From contig JASHOI010000335.1 of assembly GCA_030041195.1 (NCBI GenBank), positions 1-13,441 on the forward strand: 13,441 nucleotides of DNA. Reading direction: 5' to 3'. Positions 1-6,739 of this stretch are shown here, one piece after another. Position 1 is the first letter of the stretch; the number at the start of each line of letters is the position of its first letter. The notes under the pieces were generated by a model, which was not told where the DNA came from, did not search any database, and saw only the letters and a program-made list of their open reading frames with translations. The stretch comes from Streptosporangiaceae bacterium (GTDB lineage Bacteria; Actinomycetota; Actinomycetes; Streptosporangiales; Streptosporangiaceae). Both the position numbers and the translations under genes were made by a program.

Positions 1-700
1 GCCGCGGTGCTGGCGGTGGTGTACCTGATCGCCACCGAGGCCCACGCCCCCACCGGCGGCGATGCGGTGGCCCGGGTCGATCTCGAGGCCGAGGCGATCC
101 GGCTGGCTCGCTTGCTGGCCGGGCTGATGCCCGACGAGCCCGAGGCGCTGTCCCTGCTTGCCTTGTTGCTGCTGACCTCGGCCCGCACCCCCGCCCGCAC
201 CGACGCCGACGGTGACCCGGTGACCCTGGCCGGCCAGGACCCGCACCCGCTGGAACCGGGCCGCGATCGCCGAGGGTTCGGCGTGGCTGTCCGAGGCGGT
301 GACCCGGTCCGGCGGGGTGGCCGGGCCCTATCAGATCCAGGCGCACCTCGCCGCGGCTCATTCGACCGCGCCCAGCTGGCAGGACACAGACTGGGACCGG
401 ATCGTCGGCCTCTACGACTTGCTCGGGTCGATCACGGCCAGCCCGGTGGTGGCGCTCAACCGGGCGGTCGCGGTTACCGAGCGCGATGGCCCCGAGGCGG
501 GGCTGGCTGCCCTGAAGACCATCGCCGGCCTGGAGTACTCCCATCTGTGGCACGCGGCCCTGGCAGACAACCTGTGCCGGCTCGGCCGCACGAGCGACGC
601 GGCCGGAGAACTTCACGCCGCGGTGACCCTGGCGCCCAGCGAGGTCGAAGCGCGCCTGCTGCAGGACCGTCTGCGCAAGGTGCGGTCCGAGCTCGGCTGA
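1..700 (+). pseudogene. ECF42-type RNA polymerase sigma factor, C-terminal part, frameshifted
   Basis: This is the C-terminal SnoaL-free, TPR-like half (DUF6596 region) of an ECF42-family sigma factor; the promoter-recognition regions 2 and 4 lie upstream of the window. Family hallmarks are visible: AVLAVVYLIATEAHA at the very start, LMPDEPEALSLLALLLL, then GPYQIQAHLAAAHS, DTDWDRIVGLYDLL and SPVVALNRAVAV. The first half reads in frame 1 to about base 240 (ending GQD) and the rest in frame 2 from about base 242 (RTRWNRAAIAEG) to the TGA at 698-700. Dropping one C from the GACCC at 238-242 restores the conserved QDRTRWNR stretch exactly, so the gene carries a +1 insertion or the assembly has an error there. 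ECF42 genes usually sit next to a DGPF/YCII-domain protein; if one exists it is upstream of this window. The family call is firm; whether the gene is dead is not. Confidence 0.85.
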
Positions 701-769
701 CCGCGTTCTGGTTTTCTGGCGTTCCCGGGCTTTGCCTGGCTCTTTCTCCGGATATGTCCTCCGCCCGCT

Positions 770-1010
770 GCCTCGTCTGGCGGTGGACGTCGGCGCGGGT
801 CCTCACCGCAGGCATCGGCGGTCTGGTCCTGGCAGGTGCCCACATGGCCTGGGCCCGGCGCTGCGCGTACCCGACATGACGGTCTCCGTCCCTTGCCCTC
901 GCCGTGTTCGTGCGGCCAGACAGCAGCTACCTCGTCCTGGCCGGGCCGTTGCTGGTAGCCGGCGCCGGGACCGTCGCGTTTCAGCTCGGCGCGGCGCCTT
1001 CGAGAAGCGT
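770..1010 (+). pseudogene. Possible remnant of an MFS-type exporter gene
   Basis: The 362 bases between the sigma-factor stop (700) and the end of the small minus-strand gene (1063) hold no intact gene. Frame 1 looks like decayed coding sequence. It reads ARVLTAGIGGLVLAGAHMAW (about 793-852), meets a TGA at 877-879, then continues as PDSSYLVLAGPLLVAGAGT (about 916-972) and LGAAPSRSVPP. Third codon positions are nearly all G or C through this stretch, as in real genes here. The two hydrophobic pieces, in this order, resemble paired transmembrane helices of DHA2-type MFS transporters, but the match is from memory of the family pattern. No start codon or full-length frame is present. The alternative is plain non-coding high-GC DNA. 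Confidence 0.3.
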
Positions 1011-1062
1011 GCCGCCCGCCTGCATCGAGGTCGCCGGGGGGGCGGATCTCGGTGAAACGGTG

Positions 1063-1233
1063 CTACCGGGTTTGGCTCAGCCCTTGCTCGGCGTATTCGG
1101 TCAGCAGATCGCTCAGCGAGATGCCACGGCGCCCGGCCTCGGCCGCGAGCCGCCCGGCGAGCTCGCTGGGAAGGACGATGGTGCGGTGCACGGTGTCGTC
1201 GCGCTCCCAGCCCTCGTCACTCAATTCAGCCAT
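1063..1233 (-). CDS. Small ribbon-helix-helix (CopG/Arc-like) DNA-binding protein
   Basis: A 56-residue protein starting MAELSDEGWERDDTVHRTIV and ending QGLSQTR. The layout fits a ribbon-helix-helix fold: a short strand HRTIVLP (residues 16-22), helix A SELAGRLAAEAGRRG, a G-I-S-L turn, and helix B SDLLTEYAEQGL. Such proteins bind operators as dimers through the strand and often act as antitoxins or autorepressors. The ATG (1231-1233) lies 13 bp inside the end of the lysine-hydroxylase gene and follows a strong purine-rich ribosome site, so the two are probably translationally coupled. No partner toxin follows: downstream is only the degenerate stretch. It may be an orphan antitoxin or a regulator of the operon it closes. 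The fold assignment is by pattern only. Confidence 0.72.
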   Translation of the reverse strand: MAELSDEGWERDDTVHRTIVLPSELAGRLAAEAGRRGISLSDLLTEYAEQGLSQTR

Positions 1234-2528
1234 GCTCCCTTCCCTTCCGATATCAGCGCTGCGGCGTCGTTGACCGCGACATGGCGGCGAAGGATGCGGT
1301 CGCTCAGCAGACCGAGGCAGCTGAGGTTCGGAAATCCCGGGCCCTGCGCGAGCCCTGCCATGACCGGCAGGTGCAGCGGCGGGGTCAGCCCGGACACCGA
1401 CAGGTCGGCGTCGATCGCACGCTCGAGTTCGCGGCCGCCCAGCGCGTCCCGGTACCGGGCGCTCGCGTCCTCACCCAGGAGGGTCTCGAACCAGCGCCCA
1501 TCGAAGCCGATCGCAGCGACAACGGCGTCATACGCGACGCGCTCGCGCTCATCGCCGTATGCGATGGTCACAATCACGTCGTGCTCGCGCGCCTCGACCG
1601 CGGCCGCTCGCCCGGCAAGTGCGCGGAAGCCGCGCGCCTGGTTGAGCACCGCCTCAGCCGCCAGCGAGAAGACCCCACGATCGGTGCGCTGCAGGAACTC
1701 ACGCCGGTGCGTCTCGGCCAGGCGCGGCCAGTCTCCAGGGTCGGAGTAGAGCCGGTTCTCGTCATAGCTCTCACCGCGCGAGTACAGGATGCCCCGGGCG
1801 GTCAGCACGTCGATCGTGGAGCGTTTGCGGCAACGCTTCACCAGATCGATGACCACCGACGCGGCAGTCTCGCCGCTGCCGATGACGCAGATGTTCAGCG
1901 CCCGCTCATGGTCAAGCTTGTCCGCGGCCAGCCAGTAGGTCCGCCCGTCCAGGACCCGGGAATGATCACGAGGCTGGCCCGGCACCGTGATGGCCGGCCC
2001 TGCGCCGGTCATCACCACGCCGTCGGCGGCGATCGTATCGCCGGCCTCCAGCGCGACCTCCCAGCGGCCATCTGCGGCGACCTCCAGGCCGGTCACGACG
2101 CCGCGGACAATTTCCGCCCCGGCCGCTTCAGCGACTTCGCGGAGGTACACGCTCCACTGGCGGTGCGTGGGCCGCATCCGGCCGCGGTCGACCCAGTCGC
2201 TGTAGACGCCGTGCCGAATCAGGTACCGCTGCCAGCTGTACTCCGCCATCGCCACGACCACGTCAGCGGATGCATCGCCCCAGCTCGCAGCGTATGGAAA
2301 GCCGACATCCTTCTCCGGTGGCGTCCCCAGCGGCAGCAGGCCACTGGTATATCCCTGGCGCCCGCTCCAATTCCCGGCGACCTCGCCCCGGTCGACCAGC
2401 ACCACCCGCGGCGCCGGCAGTCCGGCAGCGGCCAGCGCGCGGGCCTTGGCAGCGATCGCGACACCCTTCGGGCCGGCACCCACCACAGCAAGCGTTGACA
2501 CCTGGCGAGGATAACCAGGCAACGGCAT
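1221..2528 (-). CDS. mbtG: MbtG-like L-lysine N6-monooxygenase (flavin-dependent N-hydroxylase)
   Basis: This is a cytoplasmic FAD/NADPH enzyme of the SidA/IucD/PvdA/MbtG class, expected to hydroxylate the side-chain amine of lysine to make the hydroxamate iron ligand of mycobactin-type siderophores. Seen here: the FAD Rossmann motif VVGAGPKG (residues 15-22), PEKDVGFPY (71-79), YSWQRYLI, DWVDRGRMRPTHRQWSVYL, the NADPH motif IGSGETAAS (216-224), and near the C-terminus GLAQGPGFPNLSCLGLLSDR. All are close to the corresponding stretches of mycobacterial MbtG, and about 435 residues matches its 431. Possible starts are TTG 2543, ATG 2528 and GTG 2501; only GTG 2501 gives an N-terminus (VSTLAVVGAG) lining up with MbtG, but none has a clear ribosome site, so ATG 2528 is used. 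It starts 4 nt after the oxygenase stop and overlaps the small DNA-binding gene by 13 bp, implying one operon. Ornithine or another amine as substrate cannot be excluded. Confidence 0.88.
   Translation of the reverse strand: MPLPGYPRQVSTLAVVGAGPKGVAIAAKARALAAAGLPAPRVVLVDRGEVAGNWSGRQGYTSGLLPLGTPPEKDVGFPYAASWGDASADVVVAMAEYSWQRYLIRHGVYSDWVDRGRMRPTHRQWSVYLREVAEAAGAEIVRGVVTGLEVAADGRWEVALEAGDTIAADGVVMTGAGPAITVPGQPRDHSRVLDGRTYWLAADKLDHERALNICVIGSGETAASVVIDLVKRCRKRSTIDVLTARGILYSRGESYDENRLYSDPGDWPRLAETHRREFLQRTDRGVFSLAAEAVLNQARGFRALAGRAAAVEAREHDVIVTIAYGDERERVAYDAVVAAIGFDGRWFETLLGEDASARYRDALGGRELERAIDADLSVSGLTPPLHLPVMAGLAQGPGFPNLSCLGLLSDRILRRHVAVNDAAALISEGKGAWLN
1236..1249 (-). promoter_or_regulatory. 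Strong Shine-Dalgarno of the ribbon-helix-helix gene
   Basis: On the minus strand the bases just before the ATG at 1233 read GGAAGGGAAGGGAG, two overlapping purine-rich anti-16S matches ending 2 nt from the start codon, with the better-spaced copy further upstream. It lies inside the 3' end of the preceding gene and is the best ribosome site seen in the window. It supports the short gene being translated. Confidence 0.6.
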
Positions 2529-2532
2529 CTGG

Positions 2533-3423
2533 TCAGCCGGCAACCGGCGGGCTGTCGTACGGGGAGCCTGGCTTGTCGCCTGCCCATTCGGCGCGGTGTA
2601 TGGCCCGCATGGCGCCGAGGAACAATCGCTCCTGACCGAACGCCAGGCGTGCGGCCCTGAGCCCAGCGGTCGCCACCATGTCGCTCAGCGGGCCGCTCGG
2701 CCGTCCGTACATCCGCCGCGCCCAGCGCGGCAGGGTCGAGAACGCCAGGGTGCTCACCGGCGGCAGCCCGAGCCTCAGCGCGCGGTTGCCGTCGGGCACC
2801 GGGGGATGCGACGTCAGCCGAAGCGCCTGTTTCGCCTCGTCGCACGCGTACAACCTCGGCCTGATCTCTTCGTAGTAGGCGTCGAGCTCGGCCATCGAGG
2901 CTGGCGCCGTCCCGGGGTCGACGCCGATGAGTTCCGCACTTGCGCGCTGTTCGGCCACGAAGGCGTCAAGATCTGCGGCGGAGAACGGCAGCCCGCCGCG
3001 CCGGGCGACGTCGACGGCGGACGCGACCTCGCCGCAATGCACCCACAGCAGCAGCTCGGGTTCGTCCACCCGGTACCGCGTGCCGTCGGGGTCGGTTCCG
3101 GTCAGCGACTCGTGAATCTTGCGCACGCGGCGTCCCGCACGCTCCGCCTCGGCAACTGTCCCGAACGTGCGCGTCTCGATGAACTTCCTGGTCCGCCGCA
3201 GCCTGGCCCAGGCATCCACGGGCTCGGTGATGGTAGCGGCGTTCTGCAACGTGCCGCGTATCACCCGCGGATGCAAGGCCTGAAGGTACAGCGCGCGGAC
3301 AACCGCCACCCACATTACCCGGCTGCTCATGACCCGCCAGGTCACTGACTCGGGGCCAAACAATCCGTCATCTTCCCGGCCGGGATCGTCCGGGCTCGTA
3401 TATGTGTATGGCGTGTAGGGCAT
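2533..3423 (-). CDS. MpaB/DUF2236 family oxygenase (latex-clearing-protein-like)
   Basis: A 296-residue protein of the oxygenase MpaB / DUF2236 family, related to the heme b-containing latex clearing protein; members carry out oxidative cleavage or other O2 chemistry on hydrophobic substrates, but the substrate here is unknown. Family features: LFGPESVTWRVMS (21-33), RALYLQALHPRVIRG (43-57, His51), WARLRRTRKFIETRTFGTVAEAE (72-94), RKIHESLTG (His104), and the acidic-hydrophobic DEPELLLWVHC (120-130, His129). The conserved histidines and arginines are candidate heme and active-site residues, but I cannot tell which is the axial ligand. There is no signal peptide. The ATG at 3421-3423 has GGGGAAG just upstream. 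It is the first gene of a minus-strand operon with the lysine hydroxylase and is divergent from the serine hydrolase gene across about 158 bp. Confidence 0.85.
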   Translation of the reverse strand: MPYTPYTYTSPDDPGREDDGLFGPESVTWRVMSSRVMWVAVVRALYLQALHPRVIRGTLQNAATITEPVDAWARLRRTRKFIETRTFGTVAEAERAGRRVRKIHESLTGTDPDGTRYRVDEPELLLWVHCGEVASAVDVARRGGLPFSAADLDAFVAEQRASAELIGVDPGTAPASMAELDAYYEEIRPRLYACDEAKQALRLTSHPPVPDGNRALRLGLPPVSTLAFSTLPRWARRMYGRPSGPLSDMVATAGLRAARLAFGQERLFLGAMRAIHRAEWAGDKPGSPYDSPPVAG

Positions 3424-3548
3424 CGTCTTCCCCGCGTCATTCCGGACAGCCGCTGATCAGAGTTCGATCGCGCCTATCACGCGCGCCAGCTTATCGCGCA
3501 CATCCCGCCCGCCCTGGCCGCGCCGCCGCCGGCTGCTCCTGGCCCGGA

Positions 3549-3554
3549 TATAGT
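3549..3554 (+). promoter_or_regulatory. Candidate -10 box for the hydrolase gene
   Basis: TATAGT, five of six matches to TATAAT, lies 27 bp before the ATG at 3582 in an otherwise GC-rich divergent region (3424-3581). No convincing -35 hexamer sits 16-18 bp upstream, so this is a weak call. The rest of the divergent region shows no recognisable operator; I looked for the TTAGGTTAGGCTAACC-type iron box expected near siderophore genes and did not see one. Confidence 0.3.
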
Positions 3555-3581
3555 CCGCCCCCTCGTGGCATGCTGTCGTTC

Positions 3582-4121
3582 ATGACAGTGCTGTTCGTGG
3601 ATGGCTGGTACGGGCCGGAGCCGCAGGACTGGCAGTCCGTGTGGTGTGAGCGCCTGCCCGACACGGCACGCGTGCAGCAAGATGACTGGGACAAGCCGGT
3701 ACGCGCGGACTGGGTGACCCGGCTGGACGAGACGATCGCCCGCTGCGCTCAGCCACCGGTGCTGGTCGCGCACAGCCTGGGCTGCCCGACGCTCGCGCAC
3801 TGGGTGGCCGCAGGCGGCGGCAGGCCGGTGCGCGGCGCATTGCTCGTGACCCCGGCGGACGTGGAGCGCAACCCGGAGCCCGACGTCCGCGGGTTCGATC
3901 CCATCCCGCGTGTGCCACTGCCGTTCCCGGCAATCCTGGCGGCGAGCAGCAACGACTCGTGGATGACGCCCGGGCGGGCAGCGTCGTTCGCGCGGTCGTG
4001 GGGCGCGCGCCTGGTCGATATCGGGCCCGTCGGCCATCTGAGCGGGGCGCACGGCCCGTGGCCGGAAGGCGAGGCGCTGCTCGCCGAACTGCTCGCCGAG
4101 ACCCCGGCATGCCCAGCCTGA
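3582..4121 (+). CDS. RBBP9/YdeN-family alpha/beta serine hydrolase
   Basis: A 179-residue cytoplasmic alpha/beta hydrolase of the RBBP9/YdeN family; bacterial members are small esterase-like serine hydrolases of mostly unknown substrate. The family N-terminus is clear (MTVLFVDGWYGPEPQDWQSV), followed by the characteristic QQDDWDKP. The catalytic triad can be assigned: Ser65 in AHSLG, Asp125 in AASSNDSWM, His152 in GPVGHLSGAHG. The start ATG 3582 is preferred because it places the first strand (TVLFVDG) directly after the start; an in-frame ATG at 3570 would add MLSF. Neither has a good ribosome site. It is followed after 40 bp by the oxidoreductase gene on the same strand and may be the first gene of that run. 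Confidence 0.85.
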   Translation: MTVLFVDGWYGPEPQDWQSVWCERLPDTARVQQDDWDKPVRADWVTRLDETIARCAQPPVLVAHSLGCPTLAHWVAAGGGRPVRGALLVTPADVERNPEPDVRGFDPIPRVPLPFPAILAASSNDSWMTPGRAASFARSWGARLVDIGPVGHLSGAHGPWPEGEALLAELLAETPACPA

Positions 4122-4161
4122 AGCGCGGGCCGCGGTCTCGTGCTATGACGAAATCGCGAAA

Positions 4162-4815
4162 ATGCGCATAGCGGTGTTCGGAACCGGGCCGGTCGGCCAG
4201 GCGCTGGCCGGCGGGCTGCTGAAGCGGGGTCACAGCGTCGCCATGGGAACGCGTACGCCCGACGATCCCGCGGTCGTGACCCGGCTGGCGGACCTGCCGG
4301 GCGTTTCGATCATGGCTCACCGGGACGCGGCGAAAACGGCCGACCTGGCCATCTTCGCGATTCCGTTTGACGGGCTGAACGCGGTGGCCAGCGAGATCAC
4401 CGCTACCCTGCCGCCCGGGATCACCCTGATCGACGCCAGCGACCCCGAACGGCCAGGACCCGACGGACGGCCAGGACCCGCGGTCGGCCACGACGACTCC
4501 GGGGCGGAAATGCTGCAACGTCTGGTCCCCGGTGCGCACGTGGTCAAGGCATTCAACATACTTGGCGCTGCGGACATGGTTTCGCCCCGATTCCCGGACG
4601 GGCCGCCGACCATGCTGGTATGCGGAGACCACGAACCCGCGGTGGAGCAGGCGATCACACTGTGCCGTGAACTTGGCTGGACCGACACCCTGAACCTGGG
4701 CGGACTGCATCTCGCGCGCCTGACGGAAGCGCTCAGCGTGCTCTGGGTCTACAGCGCGCTAGCCGCCGGAAGCTGGGATGTCGCATTCCGCTTGATCCGC
4801 CGCGTCGATACCTGA
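4162..4815 (+). CDS. F420-dependent NADP oxidoreductase-like protein (Rossmann NAD(P)-binding)
   Basis: A 217-residue protein of the NADPH:F420 reductase-like family (COG2085, PF03807). The N-terminus is a classic dinucleotide fold: MRIAVFGTGPVGQALAGGL with glycines 7, 9 and 12, then GHSVAMGTRTPDD at the end of the second strand, where arginine suggests NADP(H). Further marks are LAIFAIPFDGL, ITLIDASDPE, AHVVKAFNILGA and the C-terminal TEALSVLWVYSALA. Known relatives pass hydride between NADPH and F420 or reduce other substrates; which applies here is not shown. The ATG at 4162 is the only plausible start and has a poor ribosome site. The loop after DASDPE contains an in-frame 18-nt tandem duplication (from 4449). 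Stop is 29 bp before the next gene, suggesting co-transcription with both neighbours. Confidence 0.8.
   Translation: MRIAVFGTGPVGQALAGGLLKRGHSVAMGTRTPDDPAVVTRLADLPGVSIMAHRDAAKTADLAIFAIPFDGLNAVASEITATLPPGITLIDASDPERPGPDGRPGPAVGHDDSGAEMLQRLVPGAHVVKAFNILGAADMVSPRFPDGPPTMLVCGDHEPAVEQAITLCRELGWTDTLNLGGLHLARLTEALSVLWVYSALAAGSWDVAFRLIRRVDT
4449..4480 (+). repeat. Short in-frame tandem duplication
   Basis: The 14-mer ACGGCCAGGACCCG occurs at 4449-4462 and again at 4467-4480, an 18-nt period that gives the repeated residues RPGPDG-RPGP in a surface loop of the oxidoreductase. It keeps the frame and probably arose by slippage. Confidence 0.6.
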
Positions 4816-4844
4816 CGGCATGCGGTGGCGGCCTTGATGTCCAG

Positions 4845-6734
4845 ATGTACGATCGCGGGGTGGCAGAGGCTGATGACGCCGACCCGGAAGACTTCCTTCC
4901 GCCGACCGCGCTGGAGTCGGCGGTGCGCGATCTCGGCGCCGACGCCGTGCGCTACCGCGTGGACTACGTCATGCTGCCGATGCGGGACGGGGTGCGGCTG
5001 GCAACCGTCGTCATCCGCCCGCGCGCGGCTGGTCGTTACCCCACGCTGCTGAGCCGGACGCCGTACCAGACAACCGCGTTCCCCGACCAGTCCAAGCCGA
5101 TGCACACCGCCCAGTTCAAGAACGACTACGTGCTCATCGTGCAGAACGAGCGGGGGAGCGAGTGGTCGGAGGGCGAGTTCGGCCTCCTCACCGGCACGAC
5201 CGCGGACGCCCAGGACACCATCGACTGGGTAACCGCGCAGGAGTGGTCGAATGGCCGGGTTGGCCTCTACGGGTGCTCCTCGACCGCCGAAAACCAGCTC
5301 AAGCTCGGGGCCATCGGTCATCCGGCGCTGCGCGCCTGCGTGGCGATGAGTTGCGGCGCGGGCGTGGGCGACATTCCCGGAGCCGAGGGATCCAAGGGCC
5401 TCTTCTACCGTGGCGGCGTCCCGATGCTCGGGACGTGGGCGCTCTGGTTTGGCCCGTTCGGGATACATGATCGCCCGAAGCTGCCGGCCACGGCCGACGG
5501 CGATGAGCTGTCGCGGATCTTCCGCCGGTATCTGGTCAGCGTGCCCGATTTCCGTGATCCCGAGTACGTCCGCGCTCTGCAGAAATCGACCCGGGAAGCG
5601 CCGAGCGGCGAAGTGCTGCGGCGCATGGGCGCACCGATGAGCGGCTTTCAGACTTACCTGGCCGAGGGGCCGGCCGGGCTGGCGTGGAGGCAGGTGGACC
5701 TCATCGACGCGAGCCATTCCGGGGCCACGCCATCGCTCAACATCAACGGGTGGATGGACCTCGGCGCGTACGAGACGGTCAAGCTGTTCGAGTTCCAGCA
5801 GCACCATCCCGAGCAGTACCTCATCATGGCGCCGACCCCGCACTGCAGAATGCTCGTGACCGCGCCGGATGCCCGCCTCGGCGACCGCCCCATGGGCGAC
5901 ACCCGCTTTCCTTATGACGAGACGATCATCGCGTGGTTCGACCGGTTCCTGCGCGACGAGCCGGCTGAGTGGCAGCCGATGCCGAAGGTGCAGGTCTTTC
6001 TCATGGGCGCCGCCACGTGGCTCACCGGGGAGTCGTGGCCGCTGCCGGAGACCGAGGAGCGGACGCTGTTCCTGACCAGCGCCACGTCGGCGAACACACT
6101 GTGGGGCGATGGGGCCCTGGTCCCGGCGCCCGGCGCCGCCGGAACGGACGAGTTCATCGCCGACCCGCACAACCCCGTGCCGTCTCTGGGCGGCGGCCTG
6201 GCCATGGATTCCCCGGTCTGCGTCGATCAGCGGGACGTCGAATGCCGGGCCGACGTGCTCGTCTACAGCACGCCCGTGCTTGACGAGCCGGTGTCGATCG
6301 TCGGCGACGTCCGGGCCGAACTCTATGTCTCCGCCGACGTCGAGGACGCCGACGTCTTCGTCAAGCTCGTCGACGTCTATCCCGACGGGACCGCGTACAA
6401 CCTCGCCGACAGCTGCCTTCGGCTGCGCTACCGCGATGGCGCCGGCAAGCCCGCGAACCTCGTGCCCGGCGAGATTTACCGCATCGAGGTCTCGGGCATC
6501 ACGACCGCCAACTACTTCGCACCCGGTCACCAGCTCCGCATCGAGGTCGCCGGGTCTAACTTCCCGCTTGCTGACCGGAACTGGCACACCGGCGGGCGCA
6601 ACGACCTGGCCACCGACGGCCCGGTCGCCCACATCACCCTGCACCATGGCGCGGACCACAGGTCGGCGCTGCACTTCCGCGCGTTCACCGGCGAGGTCAC
6701 GACCGACAGGCCGATGGCATCCCTGCGGGGATAA
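4845..6734 (+). CDS. CocE/NonD or X-Pro dipeptidyl-peptidase (S15) family hydrolase
   Basis: A 629-residue serine hydrolase of the CocE/X-Pro dipeptidyl-peptidase group, which cleaves esters, amides or Xaa-Pro peptides; the natural substrate is unknown. The N-terminal alpha/beta domain begins YVMLPMRDGVRLATVVIRP and carries NERGSEWSEGEF and DTIDWVTAQEWSNGRVGLYG. The triad is assignable: Ser145 in GCSST (143-147), Asp305 in NINGWMDLG, His333 in APTPHCRM. The Asp-His spacing of 28 equals that of cocaine esterase (Asp259, His287). The C-terminal part is the family's jelly-roll (PepX C-terminal) with DEPVSIVGDVRAELYVSAD, EDADVFVKLVDVYPDG and FAPGHQLRIEVAGSNFP. No signal peptide is seen, so a cytoplasmic site is likely. 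The start could be ATG 4845 or in-frame GTG 4860; neither has a strong ribosome site. A perfect hairpin 10 bp after the stop probably ends the transcript. Confidence 0.88.
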   Translation: MYDRGVAEADDADPEDFLPPTALESAVRDLGADAVRYRVDYVMLPMRDGVRLATVVIRPRAAGRYPTLLSRTPYQTTAFPDQSKPMHTAQFKNDYVLIVQNERGSEWSEGEFGLLTGTTADAQDTIDWVTAQEWSNGRVGLYGCSSTAENQLKLGAIGHPALRACVAMSCGAGVGDIPGAEGSKGLFYRGGVPMLGTWALWFGPFGIHDRPKLPATADGDELSRIFRRYLVSVPDFRDPEYVRALQKSTREAPSGEVLRRMGAPMSGFQTYLAEGPAGLAWRQVDLIDASHSGATPSLNINGWMDLGAYETVKLFEFQQHHPEQYLIMAPTPHCRMLVTAPDARLGDRPMGDTRFPYDETIIAWFDRFLRDEPAEWQPMPKVQVFLMGAATWLTGESWPLPETEERTLFLTSATSANTLWGDGALVPAPGAAGTDEFIADPHNPVPSLGGGLAMDSPVCVDQRDVECRADVLVYSTPVLDEPVSIVGDVRAELYVSADVEDADVFVKLVDVYPDGTAYNLADSCLRLRYRDGAGKPANLVPGEIYRIEVSGITTANYFAPGHQLRIEVAGSNFPLADRNWHTGGRNDLATDGPVAHITLHHGADHRSALHFRAFTGEVTTDRPMASLRG

Positions 6735-6739
6735 GTGCC

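Noticed and set aside
1281..2498. 405-codon plus-strand frame opposite mbtG
   Set aside because: No domain logic; mbtG on the other strand is recognised over its whole length.
3424..3581. Iron-responsive (IdeR/DmdR) operator near the mbtG operon
   Set aside because: Looked for TTAGGTTAGGCTAACC-like sequence on both strands and found nothing close.
3580..4710. 376-codon minus-strand frame over the serine hydrolase and oxidoreductase genes
   Set aside because: It spans two well-supported plus-strand genes, has Arg/Pro-rich composition and no motif.
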